64,000 bases of DNA from Pseudomonas helleri (GTDB lineage: Bacteria; Pseudomonadota; Gammaproteobacteria; Pseudomonadales; Pseudomonadaceae), in NCBI RefSeq assembly GCF_009600315.1, contig NZ_WIWC01000008.1:1-64000 (forward strand), read 5' to 3'. A program made the translations under genes and the position numbers. This document shows positions 17,945-28,837 of the stretch, one piece after another; position 1 is the stretch's first letter, and every line of letters starts with the position of its first letter. A model generated the notes under the pieces. It was not told where the DNA came from and did no database searches. It saw only the letters and a list, made by a program, of their open reading frames with translations.

Positions 17945-18149
17945 AAGAAAAGGTCTGTTCGGGTCAAAATCGAAGCGGAGTATTATGCATTAGTCACGCT
18001 AAATTGCACGGACCATCCTGCGTGCTCGCGTTTGCAGATGAATTCATATAACCCGTATGAGCAGGCAATCGAATCACAGGTATTCCAAATTTGTTTAAAA
18101 AACGATCAACCACGACTGGACGTTCAATAAAGCTGACCGATACTAAAGG

Positions 18150-18261
18150 AGTCGGCGGCACATCCCCCCAAGTGGCTGCCGATCAAGGTCACAACGGAAT
18201 GTGCCCTTTGTTTTACTCCTAATGGTCTTAACCCGGGTTCCCCAGAGTCCGGGTTTTTTTT
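18150..18261 (+). ncRNA. rgsA: Small regulatory RNA RgsA (P16)
   Basis: A roughly 110-nt transcript is framed by an RpoS-like -10 element CGATACT (18138-18144) and a strong terminator. The terminator stem is AACCCGG (18230-18236) with CCGGGTT (18249-18255), followed by eight T. Inside, GGCACAT (18157-18163) pairs with ATGTGCC (18199-18205), forming a long stem. In PAO1 the stationary-phase sRNA RgsA (PA2958.1) lies between the TetR gene and tatD, as here. RgsA depends on RpoS, and indirectly GacA, and is linked to oxidative-stress survival. Identification rests on position, size and structure; an Rfam P16 search would settle it. Confidence 0.75.
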
Positions 18262-18291
18262 GTCTAAAAAGTCGATATTTTGCGCTGACCT

Positions 18292-18420
18292 CGTAGTCGC
18301 TGACGAGGAACGAAGGCTGCGATCGAGCGCGTAGCGGTCGCAAAATGGGCTATCAGCGTATGCCGTGTCTGCGACGGCTGCGCCGCCGATCGCAGCCGTC
18401 GTTCCTAGGCAGCGACTACG
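18292..18420. repeat. Paired inverted REP-like element overlapping the tatD stop
   Basis: Arms CGTAGTCGCTGACGAGGAAC.. (18292-18325) and ..TTCCTAGGCAGCGACTACG (18388-18420) are near-perfect reverse complements. An inner GACGGCTGCGCCGCCG-type hairpin lies between them. The right arm runs into the last codon and stop of tatD (18416-18418), so the repeat supplies the end of that gene. Confidence 0.8.
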
Positions 18421-19204
18421 GGAGAGATACCCGGGCCAACGGGAACAGGCGCTTGAAGTTCTCTGTGGTCTGCTCTGCAAAACGCTCGTAGGACTCACCG
18501 CGCAACATCGCCAAAAACTCGGCTACTTCACGCACGTATTGCGGCAGGTTCGGTTTACCACGATGAGGAATCGGCGCCAGATATGGCGAATCTGTCTCGA
18601 CCAACAAACGGTCGGCGGGCACCTGGCGGGCCACATCACGTAACGCATCGGCATTGCGAAACGTTACGATGCCCGACAGCGAGATGTAATAGCCCATGTC
18701 CAGCGCCGCTTTGGCCATGTCCCAGTCTTCGGTGAAACAATGCAGCACGCCAGCGTGGGGCAAGTCTGCCTCGCGCAGCATATTCAGGGTGTCCTGACGA
18801 GCACCGCGCGTGTGAATAACGACGGGTTTGCCGGTTTGCTGAGCCGCCTCAAGGTGAACCCGAAACGACAGCTGCTGCAACTCGGCGGCTTCAGGCTCGT
18901 AGTGGTAGTCCAGACCGGTTTCGCCAATGGCTACGACTCGTGGGTGGTTCAGTTCGCCCAGCAACCAGTCCAGTGCAGGCGCCGCTCCCGGCTGCACATC
19001 CAGCGGGTGTACACCTACCGAGCAATCAACATCGTCATAGCGCTCAGCCAACGTTTTGACATCGGCGGCATTGTCGGCACTGACACCAATACACAGAAAG
19101 TGACCGACACCGCGCAAGCGCGCCGCTTGCAACGCTGCGTCCAGTGAACCGTCGTGGGCACTCAGATCCAGACGGTCAAGATGGCAATGAGAGTCAACCA
19201 ACAT
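18416..19204 (-). CDS. tatD: TatD-family metal-dependent hydrolase (YcfH type)
   Basis: This 262-aa amidohydrolase-fold protein carries the TatD metal ligands: HCHLD near the N-terminus (His6, His8), GETGLDYHY, PVVIHTRGA, HCF and the terminal ETDSPYLAP. TatD proteins are Mg-dependent nucleases or phosphoesterases. In PAO1 order it is followed upstream by pilZ and holB; here holB starts only 31 bp away and pilZ is missing. The ribosome-binding site AACAGG is distant from the ATG, perhaps because of that deletion. Confidence 0.9.
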   Translation of the reverse strand: MLVDSHCHLDRLDLSAHDGSLDAALQAARLRGVGHFLCIGVSADNAADVKTLAERYDDVDCSVGVHPLDVQPGAAPALDWLLGELNHPRVVAIGETGLDYHYEPEAAELQQLSFRVHLEAAQQTGKPVVIHTRGARQDTLNMLREADLPHAGVLHCFTEDWDMAKAALDMGYYISLSGIVTFRNADALRDVARQVPADRLLVETDSPYLAPIPHRGKPNLPQYVREVAEFLAMLRGESYERFAEQTTENFKRLFPLARVSLP

Positions 19205-19235
19205 ACAAAATTACCTGTTTATCAAATCGATCAAA

Positions 19236-20859
<1,624 letters not shown>

Positions 20860-21954
20860 TTAATCAGTTTCATTCGGGCTTTGCGGCTCGGCCGCAGGGC
20901 TCGCCGGCTCAGCGGCGGGTGTCGGCGCGGGGCTTGAGCGGTAATCGGCGCGACGCTTGATCTGGAATTCGCGCACGGCATTATTATGCGCATCCAGATC
21001 ATCCGAGAACGTGTGGCTGCCGTCACCCTTGGCGACAAAGTAAAGGCTGCTGCCACTGACCGGGTGCAAGGCGGCATGAATGGCCTCACGTCCAACCATG
21101 GCAATCGGTGTCGGCGGCAGTCCGGGAATGGTGTAGGTGTTGTAGGGCGTTGGTTCACGCAGATGGGCACGGGTCAATTTCCCGTTGTAACGCTCACCCA
21201 GACCGTATATCACCGTTGGATCGGTTTGCAGCGGCATGCCGATTTTCATGCGGCGCACAAAAACCCCCGCAATCTGTCCACGCTCCTGGGGCACGCCCGT
21301 TTCTTTCTCGACCAGCGAAGCCATGATCAGCGCTTGATAGGGCGTCGCATAGGGCAGATCGGGTGCGCGTTGCTGCCATTCCTCGGCCAGTACTTTTTCA
21401 AGGCGGTCGTAGGCTTTTTCCAAAAGCTGCGCATCGGTCATGCCACGGACAAAGCGATAGGTATCAGGGAAAAATCGGCCTTCCGGAAATTCACCGGCAT
21501 GACCGAGCTTGGCCATCACCTCGCTATCGCTCAGGCCGTCGAGGGTCTGTTCGATTTTTTCATGCTTGGCCAGAGCGCTGCGCACCTGACGAAAATTCCA
21601 GCCTTCTACCAGGGTCAGGCTGTATTGCACCACCTCACCGCGCTGCCACAGGCCAATCAGGTCTTGGGCGGTCATGCCGGGGGTCATTCGGTACTCACCG
21701 CTGTGCAACGGCTGGCCTTCGAGGTTAAAGCGCCAGTAAAGACGCAGCCAGAAGGCATCGCGCAAGGTGTTGTCCGCTTCAAGACGATTGAACGTACCCG
21801 TCGGGGTGGCACCGGCCGGAACGTCCAGCAGTTGCTCTTCGGACACGTTGAGCGGTTGCTCCAGCGCCGAATTGAGCTTCCACGCACTGGCGCCCAGCAG
21901 CAAGCCTGCCAGCACCAGACCGGTCTCCAGCAGCAGCAAAAATTTACGTTTCAC
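20860..21954 (-). CDS. mltG: Endolytic murein transglycosylase MltG
   Basis: MltG cleaves nascent glycan strands and sets their length at the inner membrane. The 364-aa protein has an N-terminal membrane anchor (residues about 5-25), a LysM-like region and a YceG domain. The catalytic glutamate is in ASLVEKETGVP, and the conserved TDPTVIYGLG and YNTYTIPGLPPTPI follow. The C-terminal tail is rich in Pro and Ala. It lies 3 bp after pabC and 12 bp before tmk. Confidence 0.93.
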   Translation of the reverse strand: MKRKFLLLLETGLVLAGLLLGASAWKLNSALEQPLNVSEEQLLDVPAGATPTGTFNRLEADNTLRDAFWLRLYWRFNLEGQPLHSGEYRMTPGMTAQDLIGLWQRGEVVQYSLTLVEGWNFRQVRSALAKHEKIEQTLDGLSDSEVMAKLGHAGEFPEGRFFPDTYRFVRGMTDAQLLEKAYDRLEKVLAEEWQQRAPDLPYATPYQALIMASLVEKETGVPQERGQIAGVFVRRMKIGMPLQTDPTVIYGLGERYNGKLTRAHLREPTPYNTYTIPGLPPTPIAMVGREAIHAALHPVSGSSLYFVAKGDGSHTFSDDLDAHNNAVREFQIKRRADYRSSPAPTPAAEPASPAAEPQSPNETD

Positions 21955-21957
21955 GAA

Positions 21958-22776
21958 TCAGACATCCAATAGGGTACGAGCAATGCCTTGCAGTTTACGG
22001 GTGAGCGGCCCCACCGGCCAGCTCAGCTCTGCAAATGCCCGCACGGGCCAAATGCCATACACGCTATTGCAGAGAAAGAGTTCATCAGCCTGACGCAGTT
22101 GCTCAAAGCTGATGTCTGTGACATGCCTCGCAATGCCCTGGCGCTCAGCCTCGACCAGTAGCGCCGCCCGCATCACACCGGCTACACCGCAGCGTTGCAG
22201 ATCAGCCGTGTACAGGCTGCCATCGCGGACCAGAAACAGGTTGCTGAACACGCCTTCGATCACGCGCCCGGACGTATCGCGCATCAATCCCTCGGCGTAG
22301 GCCGGGTCTTGCCATTCGGCACGCGCCAGCACCTGTTCGAGGCGATTGAGGTGTTTAAGCCCAGCCAACAGCGGCTGCTCGGCCAAACGTGTGGCGCAGT
22401 CAAACAGCTGGATACCCTCCTGGGCGTTAGCCTCAGGGTAGGCAGCCGGCGGACTGGCCTGAAGAATTCGTCGAGGCAGCGCCTCGGGTGATGCGCTGTA
22501 ACCGCGCAGGCTGTCGCCACGGGTCACAATAAGCTTGAGGACACCCTCGCCCATTGCTTGCGCATAGGCCAGCACTTCGCTGCGGATTACAGTGTTATCC
22601 GCCACTATGGCCAGGCGAGAACACCCCTGCGCCAGACGCTGCATGTGCAGGTCCAGCAGCAGCGGTTGGCCAGCCTTGACGGCAAGGGTCTCAAACAGAC
22701 CATCGCCGTAAGCCAGCCCACGGTCTTTAAGCGACGCTAACGCGTGCGCCGGCTGACCGTCGACCCAACTTTGCAT
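21958..22776 (-). CDS. pabC: Aminodeoxychorismate lyase
   Basis: PabC is a PLP enzyme that releases pyruvate from 4-amino-4-deoxychorismate to form p-aminobenzoate for folate. The 272-aa fold-IV aminotransferase-like protein shows GDGLFETLAV near the N-terminus and the PLP-lysine region AGLKHLNRLEQVLARAEW. It also has EGVFSNLFLVRDG and the RCGVAGVMR motif. Its ATG shares a base with the fabF stop (TAATG), a tight coupling seen widely in this operon. Confidence 0.93.
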   Translation of the reverse strand: MQSWVDGQPAHALASLKDRGLAYGDGLFETLAVKAGQPLLLDLHMQRLAQGCSRLAIVADNTVIRSEVLAYAQAMGEGVLKLIVTRGDSLRGYSASPEALPRRILQASPPAAYPEANAQEGIQLFDCATRLAEQPLLAGLKHLNRLEQVLARAEWQDPAYAEGLMRDTSGRVIEGVFSNLFLVRDGSLYTADLQRCGVAGVMRAALLVEAERQGIARHVTDISFEQLRQADELFLCNSVYGIWPVRAFAELSWPVGPLTRKLQGIARTLLDV

Positions 22777-24020
22777 TACTCGGCGTACCGGCGAAACACC
22801 AGCGAGCCGTTAGTGCCGCCAAAACCAAACGAGTTGCTCAGCACCACGTCGATCGACATTTCACGAGCGGTGTGCGGTACGAAGTCAAGGTCGCAGCCTT
22901 CGCTCGGCTCATCAAGGTTGATGGTCGGCGGGGCAATCTGGCTGTTGATCGCCAGCACGCTGAAAATCGCTTCTACCGCGCCCGCTGCACCCAACAGGTG
23001 ACCGGTCATCGACTTGGTCGAACTCACGGCCAGCTTGTAGGCGTGATCGCCAAACACCGACTTGATGGCCGCGACTTCTGCCAAATCACCAGCAGGTGTA
23101 GAAGTACCGTGGGCGTTGATGTACTGAACCTGATCAGGATTGATGCTGGCATCGCGCAACGCATTGGTTATGCAACGTGCAGCACCCGCGCCATCTTCTG
23201 GCGGCGAGGTCATGTGATAAGCGTCACCGCTCATCCCGAAACCAATCAGCTCCGCGTAGATGGTCGCGCCGCGCGCCTTGGCATGCTCAAGCTCTTCAAG
23301 CACCAGCGCACCGGCACCGTCAGCCAGTACAAAGCCATCACGGCCTTTGTCCCACGGACGGCTGGCACGAGTCGGGTCATCGTTGCGCGTGGACAGCGCA
23401 CGCGAGGCGCCGAAGCCGCCCATGCCCAAACCGCAGGCGGCCATTTCAGAGCCGCCTGCAATCATCACATCGGCTTCGCCGTAAGCAATATTGCGCGCCG
23501 CCATGCCGATGCAGTGAGTACCTGTAGTACAGGCCGTGGCAATGGCGTAGTTAGGCCCCTGTGTACCCAAGTGGATAGACAGAAACCCGGAAATCATATT
23601 GATAATCGAGCCAGGCACAAAAAACGGCGAAATCCGTCGCGGGCCTTGTTCATGCAGGATGCGGCTGGTTTCTTCAATATTGGTCAAACCACCAATACCC
23701 GACCCCATGGCCACACCGATGCGCTCACGATTGGCATCCGTGACTTCAAGGCCGGAATTGCGCACAGCCTGAAACCCGGCTGCCAGACCGTATTGAATAA
23801 ACAGGTCAAGTTTTCTGGACTCTTTGACGGAGAGGTAATCCTCAACGTTAAAGCCCTGAACCGAGCCGCCAAAACGGGTGGAATAGGCAGAAAGATCTGT
23901 GTGTTCGATCAGACCAATACCACTACGGCCTGCCAGAATGCCTTGCCAGGTGCTTGGTACATCGGCACCCAGTGGCGACAACATCCCCATACCGGTGACT
24001 ACGACGCGTCTACGCGACAC
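22776..24020 (-). CDS. fabF: 3-oxoacyl-ACP synthase II
   Basis: FabF extends acyl-ACP chains with malonyl-ACP and controls unsaturated chain length. From the GTG at 24018-24020 (AGGAG 6 bp upstream) the protein is 414 aa. The active-site Cys164 ([10 protein letters not shown]), His304 ([11 protein letters not shown]) and His341 (KSMTGH) are present, as in E. coli FabF with a one-residue shift. It follows acpP after a hairpin terminator. Confidence 0.95.
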   Translation of the reverse strand: MSRRRVVVTGMGMLSPLGADVPSTWQGILAGRSGIGLIEHTDLSAYSTRFGGSVQGFNVEDYLSVKESRKLDLFIQYGLAAGFQAVRNSGLEVTDANRERIGVAMGSGIGGLTNIEETSRILHEQGPRRISPFFVPGSIINMISGFLSIHLGTQGPNYAIATACTTGTHCIGMAARNIAYGEADVMIAGGSEMAACGLGMGGFGASRALSTRNDDPTRASRPWDKGRDGFVLADGAGALVLEELEHAKARGATIYAELIGFGMSGDAYHMTSPPEDGAGAARCITNALRDASINPDQVQYINAHGTSTPAGDLAEVAAIKSVFGDHAYKLAVSSTKSMTGHLLGAAGAVEAIFSVLAINSQIAPPTINLDEPSEGCDLDFVPHTAREMSIDVVLSNSFGFGGTNGSLVFRRYAE

Positions 24021-24067
24021 AGCACTCTCCTTTATTCTATTGACGACACTTTGCATCACACCTAAAG

Positions 24068-24104
24068 AAAAAACCGCACGCCAGAGCGGCAGTGCGGTTT
24101 TTCC
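24068..24104. terminator. Bidirectional hairpin between acpP and fabF
   Basis: AAACCGCAC and GTGCGGTTT pair across a 12-nt loop, with A and T runs on both sides. Transcription of the operon on the minus strand crosses it from acpP to fabF. It probably reduces read-through, so acpP can be made in excess over fabF. Confidence 0.8.
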
Positions 24105-24131
24105 ATGACAGCAAACAGCGATTACAAACTA

Positions 24132-24368
24132 TTACGCCTGGTGGCTAGTAACGTAATCGATAGCTGCTTGAACAGTAGTGATCTTTTCAGCTTCTTCGTC
24201 AGGAATTTCAGTCTCGAATTCCTCTTCCAGAGCCATCACAAGCTCAACGGTGTCAAGGGAGTCAGCACCCAGGTCTTCAACGAAGGAAGCCGAGTTAACA
24301 ACTTCTTCTTCTTTAACGCCCAGTTGCTCGGCTACGATTTTCTTGACGCGTTCTTCGATGGTGCTCAT
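24132..24368 (-). CDS. acpP: Acyl carrier protein
   Basis: This 78-aa acidic protein carries growing fatty acyl chains on 4'-phosphopantetheine attached to Ser37 in the DSL motif ([19 protein letters not shown]). Length and sequence are typical of AcpP. The ORF begins [17 protein letters not shown], with AGTGAAAACAAGGT just before the ATG. It lies between fabG and fabF, as in other pseudomonads, and has a 191-bp upstream gap able to hold its own promoter. Confidence 0.98.
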   Translation of the reverse strand: MSTIEERVKKIVAEQLGVKEEEVVNSASFVEDLGADSLDTVELVMALEEEFETEIPDEEAEKITTVQAAIDYVTSHQA

Positions 24369-24559
24369 ACCTTGTTTTCACTCCTAATGGACAAATTCAG
24401 GCAGCTGGCCAGTGGGCAAGTGTATCGAAAGGCTTTTCAGTTTTTCAACTGAAAGCTTTGCACTCACACCGCAATGACCCGCTGCCTATAAAAAGATTGC
24501 AGCTTTATAACGGATTTTGGACAGCACGTATGACATTTTTTTGAAACAGGCCGTCACAT

Positions 24560-25303
24560 TTAACTCATGTACATCCCGCCGTTGACTGGAATTGTAGCTC
24601 CAGTCACGTACGCTGCACCGTCTGAAGCCAGGAAAGCGACCACACTGGCGATCTCTTGAGCCTGTCCCAAACGCCCCAGCGGAATCTGTGTTTGCAAGGC
24701 TTCACGCTGAGCTTCTGGCAGCTCACGGGTCATATCGGTGTCGATAAAACCGGGAGCAACCGAGTTGACAGTGATCGAGCGCGAACCCACTTCACGTGCC
24801 AGCGCACGGCTAAAACCTTCCAGACCAGCCTTGGCAGCGGCGTAGTTTACTTGGCCTGCGTTGCCCATGGCACCCACAACAGAGCCAATACTGATAATTC
24901 GTCCCCAACGGGCTTTGGTCATACCGCGCAAAACGCCCTTGGACAGGCGGAACAGACTGTTCAGGTTGGTATCGATGACATCATGCCATTCGTCATCTTT
25001 CATGCGCATCACCAGGTTATCGCGGGTGATGCCGGCATTATTGACCAGAATCGCTGGCGCGCCGAACTGCGCCTGGATGCTCGCCAACACCGCAGCAACG
25101 GATTCGTCGCTGGTGACATTGAGTTCCATACCCGTGCCCTGAACACCGTTTTCCTTCAGGGTGGCAGCAATACGCTCAGCACCCGAAGCAGAAGTCGCAG
25201 TGCCAATGACAATGGCGCCCTGACGACCCAACTCCAATGCGATCGCCTGGCCAATGCCACGGCTTGCGCCCGTTACCAGTGCAACTTTACCTTGCAAGCT
25301 CAT
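24560..25303 (-). CDS. fabG: 3-oxoacyl-ACP reductase
   Basis: FabG reduces 3-oxoacyl-ACP with NADPH. The 247-aa SDR has the cofactor motif TGASRGIG (residues 11-18), NNAG at 88-91 and the triad Ser141, Tyr154, Lys158. It ends in the typical GGMYMS. The start is the ATG at 25301-25303 with AGGAGA upstream; the frame remains open further upstream but that lies inside the fabD end. It is 19 bp after fabD. Confidence 0.96.
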   Translation of the reverse strand: MSLQGKVALVTGASRGIGQAIALELGRQGAIVIGTATSASGAERIAATLKENGVQGTGMELNVTSDESVAAVLASIQAQFGAPAILVNNAGITRDNLVMRMKDDEWHDVIDTNLNSLFRLSKGVLRGMTKARWGRIISIGSVVGAMGNAGQVNYAAAKAGLEGFSRALAREVGSRSITVNSVAPGFIDTDMTRELPEAQREALQTQIPLGRLGQAQEIASVVAFLASDGAAYVTGATIPVNGGMYMS

Positions 25304-25322
25304 GCAGGCTTCTCCTAATTCT

Positions 25323-26261
25323 TCAGACCAGCGCCGCACGCGCAGCGGCGAAAACATCGGGTGTATTCAAGTTGTGTGTCGTCACGCCTTCAGCGCAACG
25401 CTTGCTGATGCCCGCCAGGACTTTGCCCGGTCCGCATTCGACCAGGTCAACAGGGCCATTGGCCGCCAGCGTCTGAACCGACTCAACCCAGCGCACAGGC
25501 TTATACAGCTGCTCAAGCAAATCGCGCTTGAGGGTGGACAGATCAGCGGCAACGCCAGCACTGACGTTCTGTACCAGTGCAATGCTCGGCAGCTTCCAGT
25601 CGATCGCTTCGATGGACTCGGCAAAACGTTCGGCAGCAGGGCGCATCAGCTCGCAATGTGAAGGCACACTCACCGGCAGCGGCAAGGCACGCTTGGCACC
25701 CGCCTCCTTGCACAGTGCCATGGCGCGCTCAACAGCAGCCTTGGCCCCTGCAATGACGACTTGGCCCGGGGAGTTGAAGTTAACGGCGCTGACCACGTCA
25801 CCTTCAGCGGCATCCGCACAGGCCTTGAGAACAACAGCATCATCCAGCCCCAGAATCGCGGCCATGGCACCCTGACCGGCCGGAACCGCTTCTTGCATCA
25901 GCTGACCGCGACGCTCAACCAGCTTGACCGCATCGGCCAGGCTCAAGCAGTCGGCAGCCACCAAAGCGCTGTATTCGCCCAGGCTATGGCCCGCAACGAA
26001 ATCAGGACGCTTGCCACCCTCTGCCAGCCACAGACGCCACAAGGCAATCGAGGCGGTCAGAATGGCAGGCTGGGTAATATCGGTTCGGTTCAGCTCTTCA
26101 GCCGGACCATTTTGAGTCACCGCCCACAGGTCGTAACCCAGAGCATCAGATGCCTCTTTAAAAGTGTCCAGAACCAGCGAGTGCTCCGCGCCCAACTCGG
26201 CCAACATGCCGAGGGACTGCGAACCCTGCCCTGGAAAGACGAATGCGAGGGATGTAGACAT
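25323..26261 (-). CDS. fabD: Malonyl CoA-ACP transacylase
   Basis: FabD moves malonyl groups from CoA to ACP. The 312-aa protein begins MSTSLAFVFPGQGSQSLGML and has the active Ser93 in GHSLGEYSAL. The His is in SVPSHCELM and QNVSAG lies near the C-terminal third. It starts at the ATG at 26261 with AGGGGCTTGTTAC upstream. It is followed closely by fabG and preceded by plsX after 126 bp. Confidence 0.96.
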   Translation of the reverse strand: MSTSLAFVFPGQGSQSLGMLAELGAEHSLVLDTFKEASDALGYDLWAVTQNGPAEELNRTDITQPAILTASIALWRLWLAEGGKRPDFVAGHSLGEYSALVAADCLSLADAVKLVERRGQLMQEAVPAGQGAMAAILGLDDAVVLKACADAAEGDVVSAVNFNSPGQVVIAGAKAAVERAMALCKEAGAKRALPLPVSVPSHCELMRPAAERFAESIEAIDWKLPSIALVQNVSAGVAADLSTLKRDLLEQLYKPVRWVESVQTLAANGPVDLVECGPGKVLAGISKRCAEGVTTHNLNTPDVFAAARAALV

Positions 26262-26387
26262 GTAACAAGCCCCTAATAATCTTGTCGTCGGAGAATTGAC
26301 GTCCCGCCTTGGCGGACGCAAGAAACTGACAGTTGGATGGCTGATTTGACCGGGCAGTCACATTTAAGCGCCCGGCAGGTAAAACGC

Positions 26388-27398
26388 CTATGGCAACAAC
26401 CCTTCAAGGCGTCCATATAAACGCTTTGGCAGGTCTTCATGGATTTCAATCAGTGCACGCTCTATCGCACTTTGAAAGCCCTGAGCACCTGCCGAACCGT
26501 GACTCTTGATTACAGTGCCCTGCAAACCGAGAAAGCTCGCCCCGTTGTGCCGGGCAGGCGCCAACTCAGCCTGCAAACGACGCATCAGCGGCATCGCCAA
26601 TACACCCACAAACCGTCCGAACAGCGTGCGCTTGAACTCAGCCCCGATCCGACTCGAAATCATCGTCGCCAGACCCTCGCTGGATTTGAGCAAAATATTG
26701 CCGACAAACCCATCGCACACCACCACGTCCGCCTCACCCCGATACACCCCATCGCCTTCAACAAAGCCGATGTAATGCAGACCCGTAGCCGCCTGTAATA
26801 AAGCCGCTGCTTCTTTGACCTGCTGATTACCCTTGACGTCCTCGGTGCCAATGTTAAGCAAAGCCACTCGTGGACGAAGAATACCCAACGCCTGAGCCGC
26901 CACCGAGCCCATCACCGCAAACTGAAACAACTGCTGGGCACTGCAATCAACATTCGCGCCCAAGTCCAGCAACTGACAGTAGCCGGTTTGCGTAGGGATC
27001 GCCGCCACCATGGCCGGACGGTCAATGCCCGGCAAGGTTTTCAGCACATGCCGCGACAACGCCATCAGCGCGCCAGTATTACCGGAACTCACGCATGCTT
27101 GAACCTTGCCGTCGCGCAACAACTCAAGCGCCACACGCATGGAAGAGTCCGGCTTGCTGCGCAAGGCATGCGAAGGCCGCTCATTCATGGCAATGACTTC
27201 TGAAGCGGGGGTAATCGTCAGGCGCGAGCGATCAACAGCCGAATAGCTGGCAATCAAGGATTCGAGTTCGGAAGGTTGACCGACGAGGGTCAGATGTAAC
27301 GAGGGCGTAGCAGACAGGCAAGCAATGCAGGCCTGAACAATGCTGCGGGGACCGAAGTCCCCGCCCATTGCGTCGATCGCGATGACCTGGACAGACAA
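26388..27398 (-). CDS. plsX: Phosphate acyltransferase
   Basis: PlsX converts acyl-ACP to acyl-phosphate, feeding PlsY in phospholipid synthesis. The 336-aa protein has the family start [52 protein letters not shown] and a C-terminal [13 protein letters not shown]. The only fitting start is a TTG (27396-27398), 4 bp after the rpmF stop, with a weak ribosome-binding site; translation may depend on coupling to rpmF. Confidence 0.93.
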   Translation of the reverse strand: MSVQVIAIDAMGGDFGPRSIVQACIACLSATPSLHLTLVGQPSELESLIASYSAVDRSRLTITPASEVIAMNERPSHALRSKPDSSMRVALELLRDGKVQACVSSGNTGALMALSRHVLKTLPGIDRPAMVAAIPTQTGYCQLLDLGANVDCSAQQLFQFAVMGSVAAQALGILRPRVALLNIGTEDVKGNQQVKEAAALLQAATGLHYIGFVEGDGVYRGEADVVVCDGFVGNILLKSSEGLATMISSRIGAEFKRTLFGRFVGVLAMPLMRRLQAELAPARHNGASFLGLQGTVIKSHGSAGAQGFQSAIERALIEIHEDLPKRLYGRLEGLLP

Positions 27399-27402
27399 GT
27401 GA

Positions 27403-27585
27403 TTACTCGTCAGCGCCCTTGTCGATCACTTTACGACCACGGTATACGCCTTCTGGCGATACGTGGTGACGCAGGTGAATTTCACCGGTGGTTTTTTCTA
27501 CAGACAGAGTGCTAGCCGAAAGAGCATCGTGCGAACGACGCATGTCACGGGCAGAGCGGGATTTTTTGTTCTGCTGAACAGCCAT
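27403..27585 (-). CDS. rpmF: 50S ribosomal protein L32
   Basis: This 60-aa basic protein begins [20 protein letters not shown] and has the L32 core [18 protein letters not shown]. The usual zinc cysteines are replaced, as in gammaproteobacterial L32. It lies in yceD-rpmF-plsX, the conserved link between ribosome and lipid synthesis. The start has AGGAGTTAATCA upstream. Confidence 0.98.
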   Translation of the reverse strand: MAVQQNKKSRSARDMRRSHDALSASTLSVEKTTGEIHLRHHVSPEGVYRGRKVIDKGADE

Positions 27586-27598
27586 AATTGATTAACTC

Positions 27599-28126
27599 CT
27601 AAACGTTTGGGTCACGCTTTAACTGCGCCAATACACTGAACGGGTTGGACCGCGTTACCTCGTCCTCGCCTGGTTCGGGCTCATCGAGACCCGCCGGCTG
27701 CTGGCATTCTTCCGGATGATGAGCAGGCACAATGGGCAAGGCGAGCAAAAGCTCCTCCTCGATCAGTGCATGCAGATCCAATGGATCTTCGCCCAGTTCC
27801 AGCACGTCATAACCTTTCGGTAACGACTGGGTATTCGCACCCTCTTTCACCACAGCATAACTGCACTCGCTGTGGATCGGCAGGGTGACCAGCTCAAGAC
27901 AACGCTGGCAAACCATCTTGACCTCGACGTCGATGGAGCTGTGTATGACCACAGATCTTCGCTCGTCGCGCTCAAAAACAAATTTAGCCTGGACCGCACC
28001 GACATCGTCGGAAAGCGGGTCGCAGAGTCTCTCCAAATCAGCCAGCAACACTTCACCTTGAAGGGTAGTGCCACGATCAGCCAATTTGCGCGGGTCAACG
28101 TGAGGTGGAATCGGGTCATTCAACAT
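27599..28126 (-). CDS. yceD: YceD/DUF177 family 23S rRNA accumulation protein
   Basis: This 175-aa protein belongs to the DUF177 (YceD) family, which is tied to 23S rRNA accumulation and precedes rpmF in most bacteria. It has the typical CQRC motif (VEVKMVCQRCLELV), a later single Cys, and an acidic C-terminal region LHALIEEELLLALPIVP. The ATG is only 9 bp from the -10 box of a strong promoter and has no ribosome-binding site, so the mRNA appears leaderless. Confidence 0.92.
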   Translation of the reverse strand: MLNDPIPPHVDPRKLADRGTTLQGEVLLADLERLCDPLSDDVGAVQAKFVFERDERRSVVIHSSIDVEVKMVCQRCLELVTLPIHSECSYAVVKEGANTQSLPKGYDVLELGEDPLDLHALIEEELLLALPIVPAHHPEECQQPAGLDEPEPGEDEVTRSNPFSVLAQLKRDPNV

Positions 28127-28135
28127 AGGCGCAGC

Positions 28136-28164
28136 ATTCTAGGGAGGACCCCTTCACGTGTCAA
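28136..28164 (-). promoter_or_regulatory. Sigma70 promoter of yceD-rpmF-plsX
   Basis: On the minus strand a perfect -35 TTGACA (28159-28164) and -10 TAGAAT (28136-28141) are spaced by 17 bp. The discriminator is GC-rich (GCTGCGCC), as in stringently controlled ribosomal promoters. Only 9 bp separate the -10 box from the yceD ATG. Confidence 0.85.
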
Positions 28165-28231
28165 AGGAAATTGTGCCTGTGCGACATCGCGTACGACCAT
28201 TAGAATCGTCAGCAACCCACAGGAGTCGCGC

Positions 28232-28810
28232 ATGCTACCTTTATTACTCGCTTCAAGCTCGGTTTATCGCCGCGATTTATTGTCTCGCCTGCGCCTGCCG
28301 TTCACATGCAGCTCACCGGACATCAACGAAAGCCATCGCCCGGACGAATCAGCCACTGATCTAGTCAAGCGCCTGTCACTGGAAAAAGCCCAGGCATTGG
28401 CCGCCAGCCATCCCAAACACCTGATCATCGGCTCCGACCAGGTCGCGGTGCTTGGCGGAAAAATCATTGGCAAGCCGCACACCTTCGACAACGCACACCA
28501 ACAGCTTCTCAATGCCAGCGGGGCCAGCGTCAGCTTCCTGACAGGGCTGACCCTATTAAATAGCCAGACAGGCCATTATCAGACCGACTGCATCCCCTTT
28601 ACCGCTCATATGCGCTGCCTCACCCCAGAACAGATAGAACGCTACCTGCTCGCAGAACAGCCCTACGATTGCGCAGGCAGCTTCAAGGCAGAAGGATTGG
28701 GTGTCAGCCTGTTCCAGCGCACCGAAGGAGATGACGCTACCAGCCTGGTCGGGCTGCCTCTTATCCGCCTTGTCGACATGTTGACCGCTGAAGGGATTGC
28801 CATCCCCTAA
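28232..28810 (+). CDS. maf: Maf family nucleotide pyrophosphatase (YceF type)
   Basis: Maf proteins hydrolyse modified NTPs; the YceF subgroup acts on m7GTP. The 192-aa protein begins MLPLLLASSSVYRRDLLSRL. It has HLIIGSDQVAVLGGKIIGKP with the catalytic Asp and ends with SLVGLPLIRLVDML. The start is the ATG at 28232 with AGGAG 6 bp upstream; the frame is open further left but there overlaps yceD on the other strand. It is divergent from yceD. Confidence 0.92.
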   Translation: MLPLLLASSSVYRRDLLSRLRLPFTCSSPDINESHRPDESATDLVKRLSLEKAQALAASHPKHLIIGSDQVAVLGGKIIGKPHTFDNAHQQLLNASGASVSFLTGLTLLNSQTGHYQTDCIPFTAHMRCLTPEQIERYLLAEQPYDCAGSFKAEGLGVSLFQRTEGDDATSLVGLPLIRLVDMLTAEGIAIP

Positions 28811-28837
28811 CGCAACCCCATAGGGAAACGCGAATTG

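Noticed and set aside
20986..21972. 328-codon open frame opposite mltG
   Set aside because: Shadow frame of mltG, whose anchor and catalytic motif are clear.
22872..24065. 397-codon open frame opposite fabF
   Set aside because: Shadow of fabF; no ribosome-binding site and composition typical of antisense translation.
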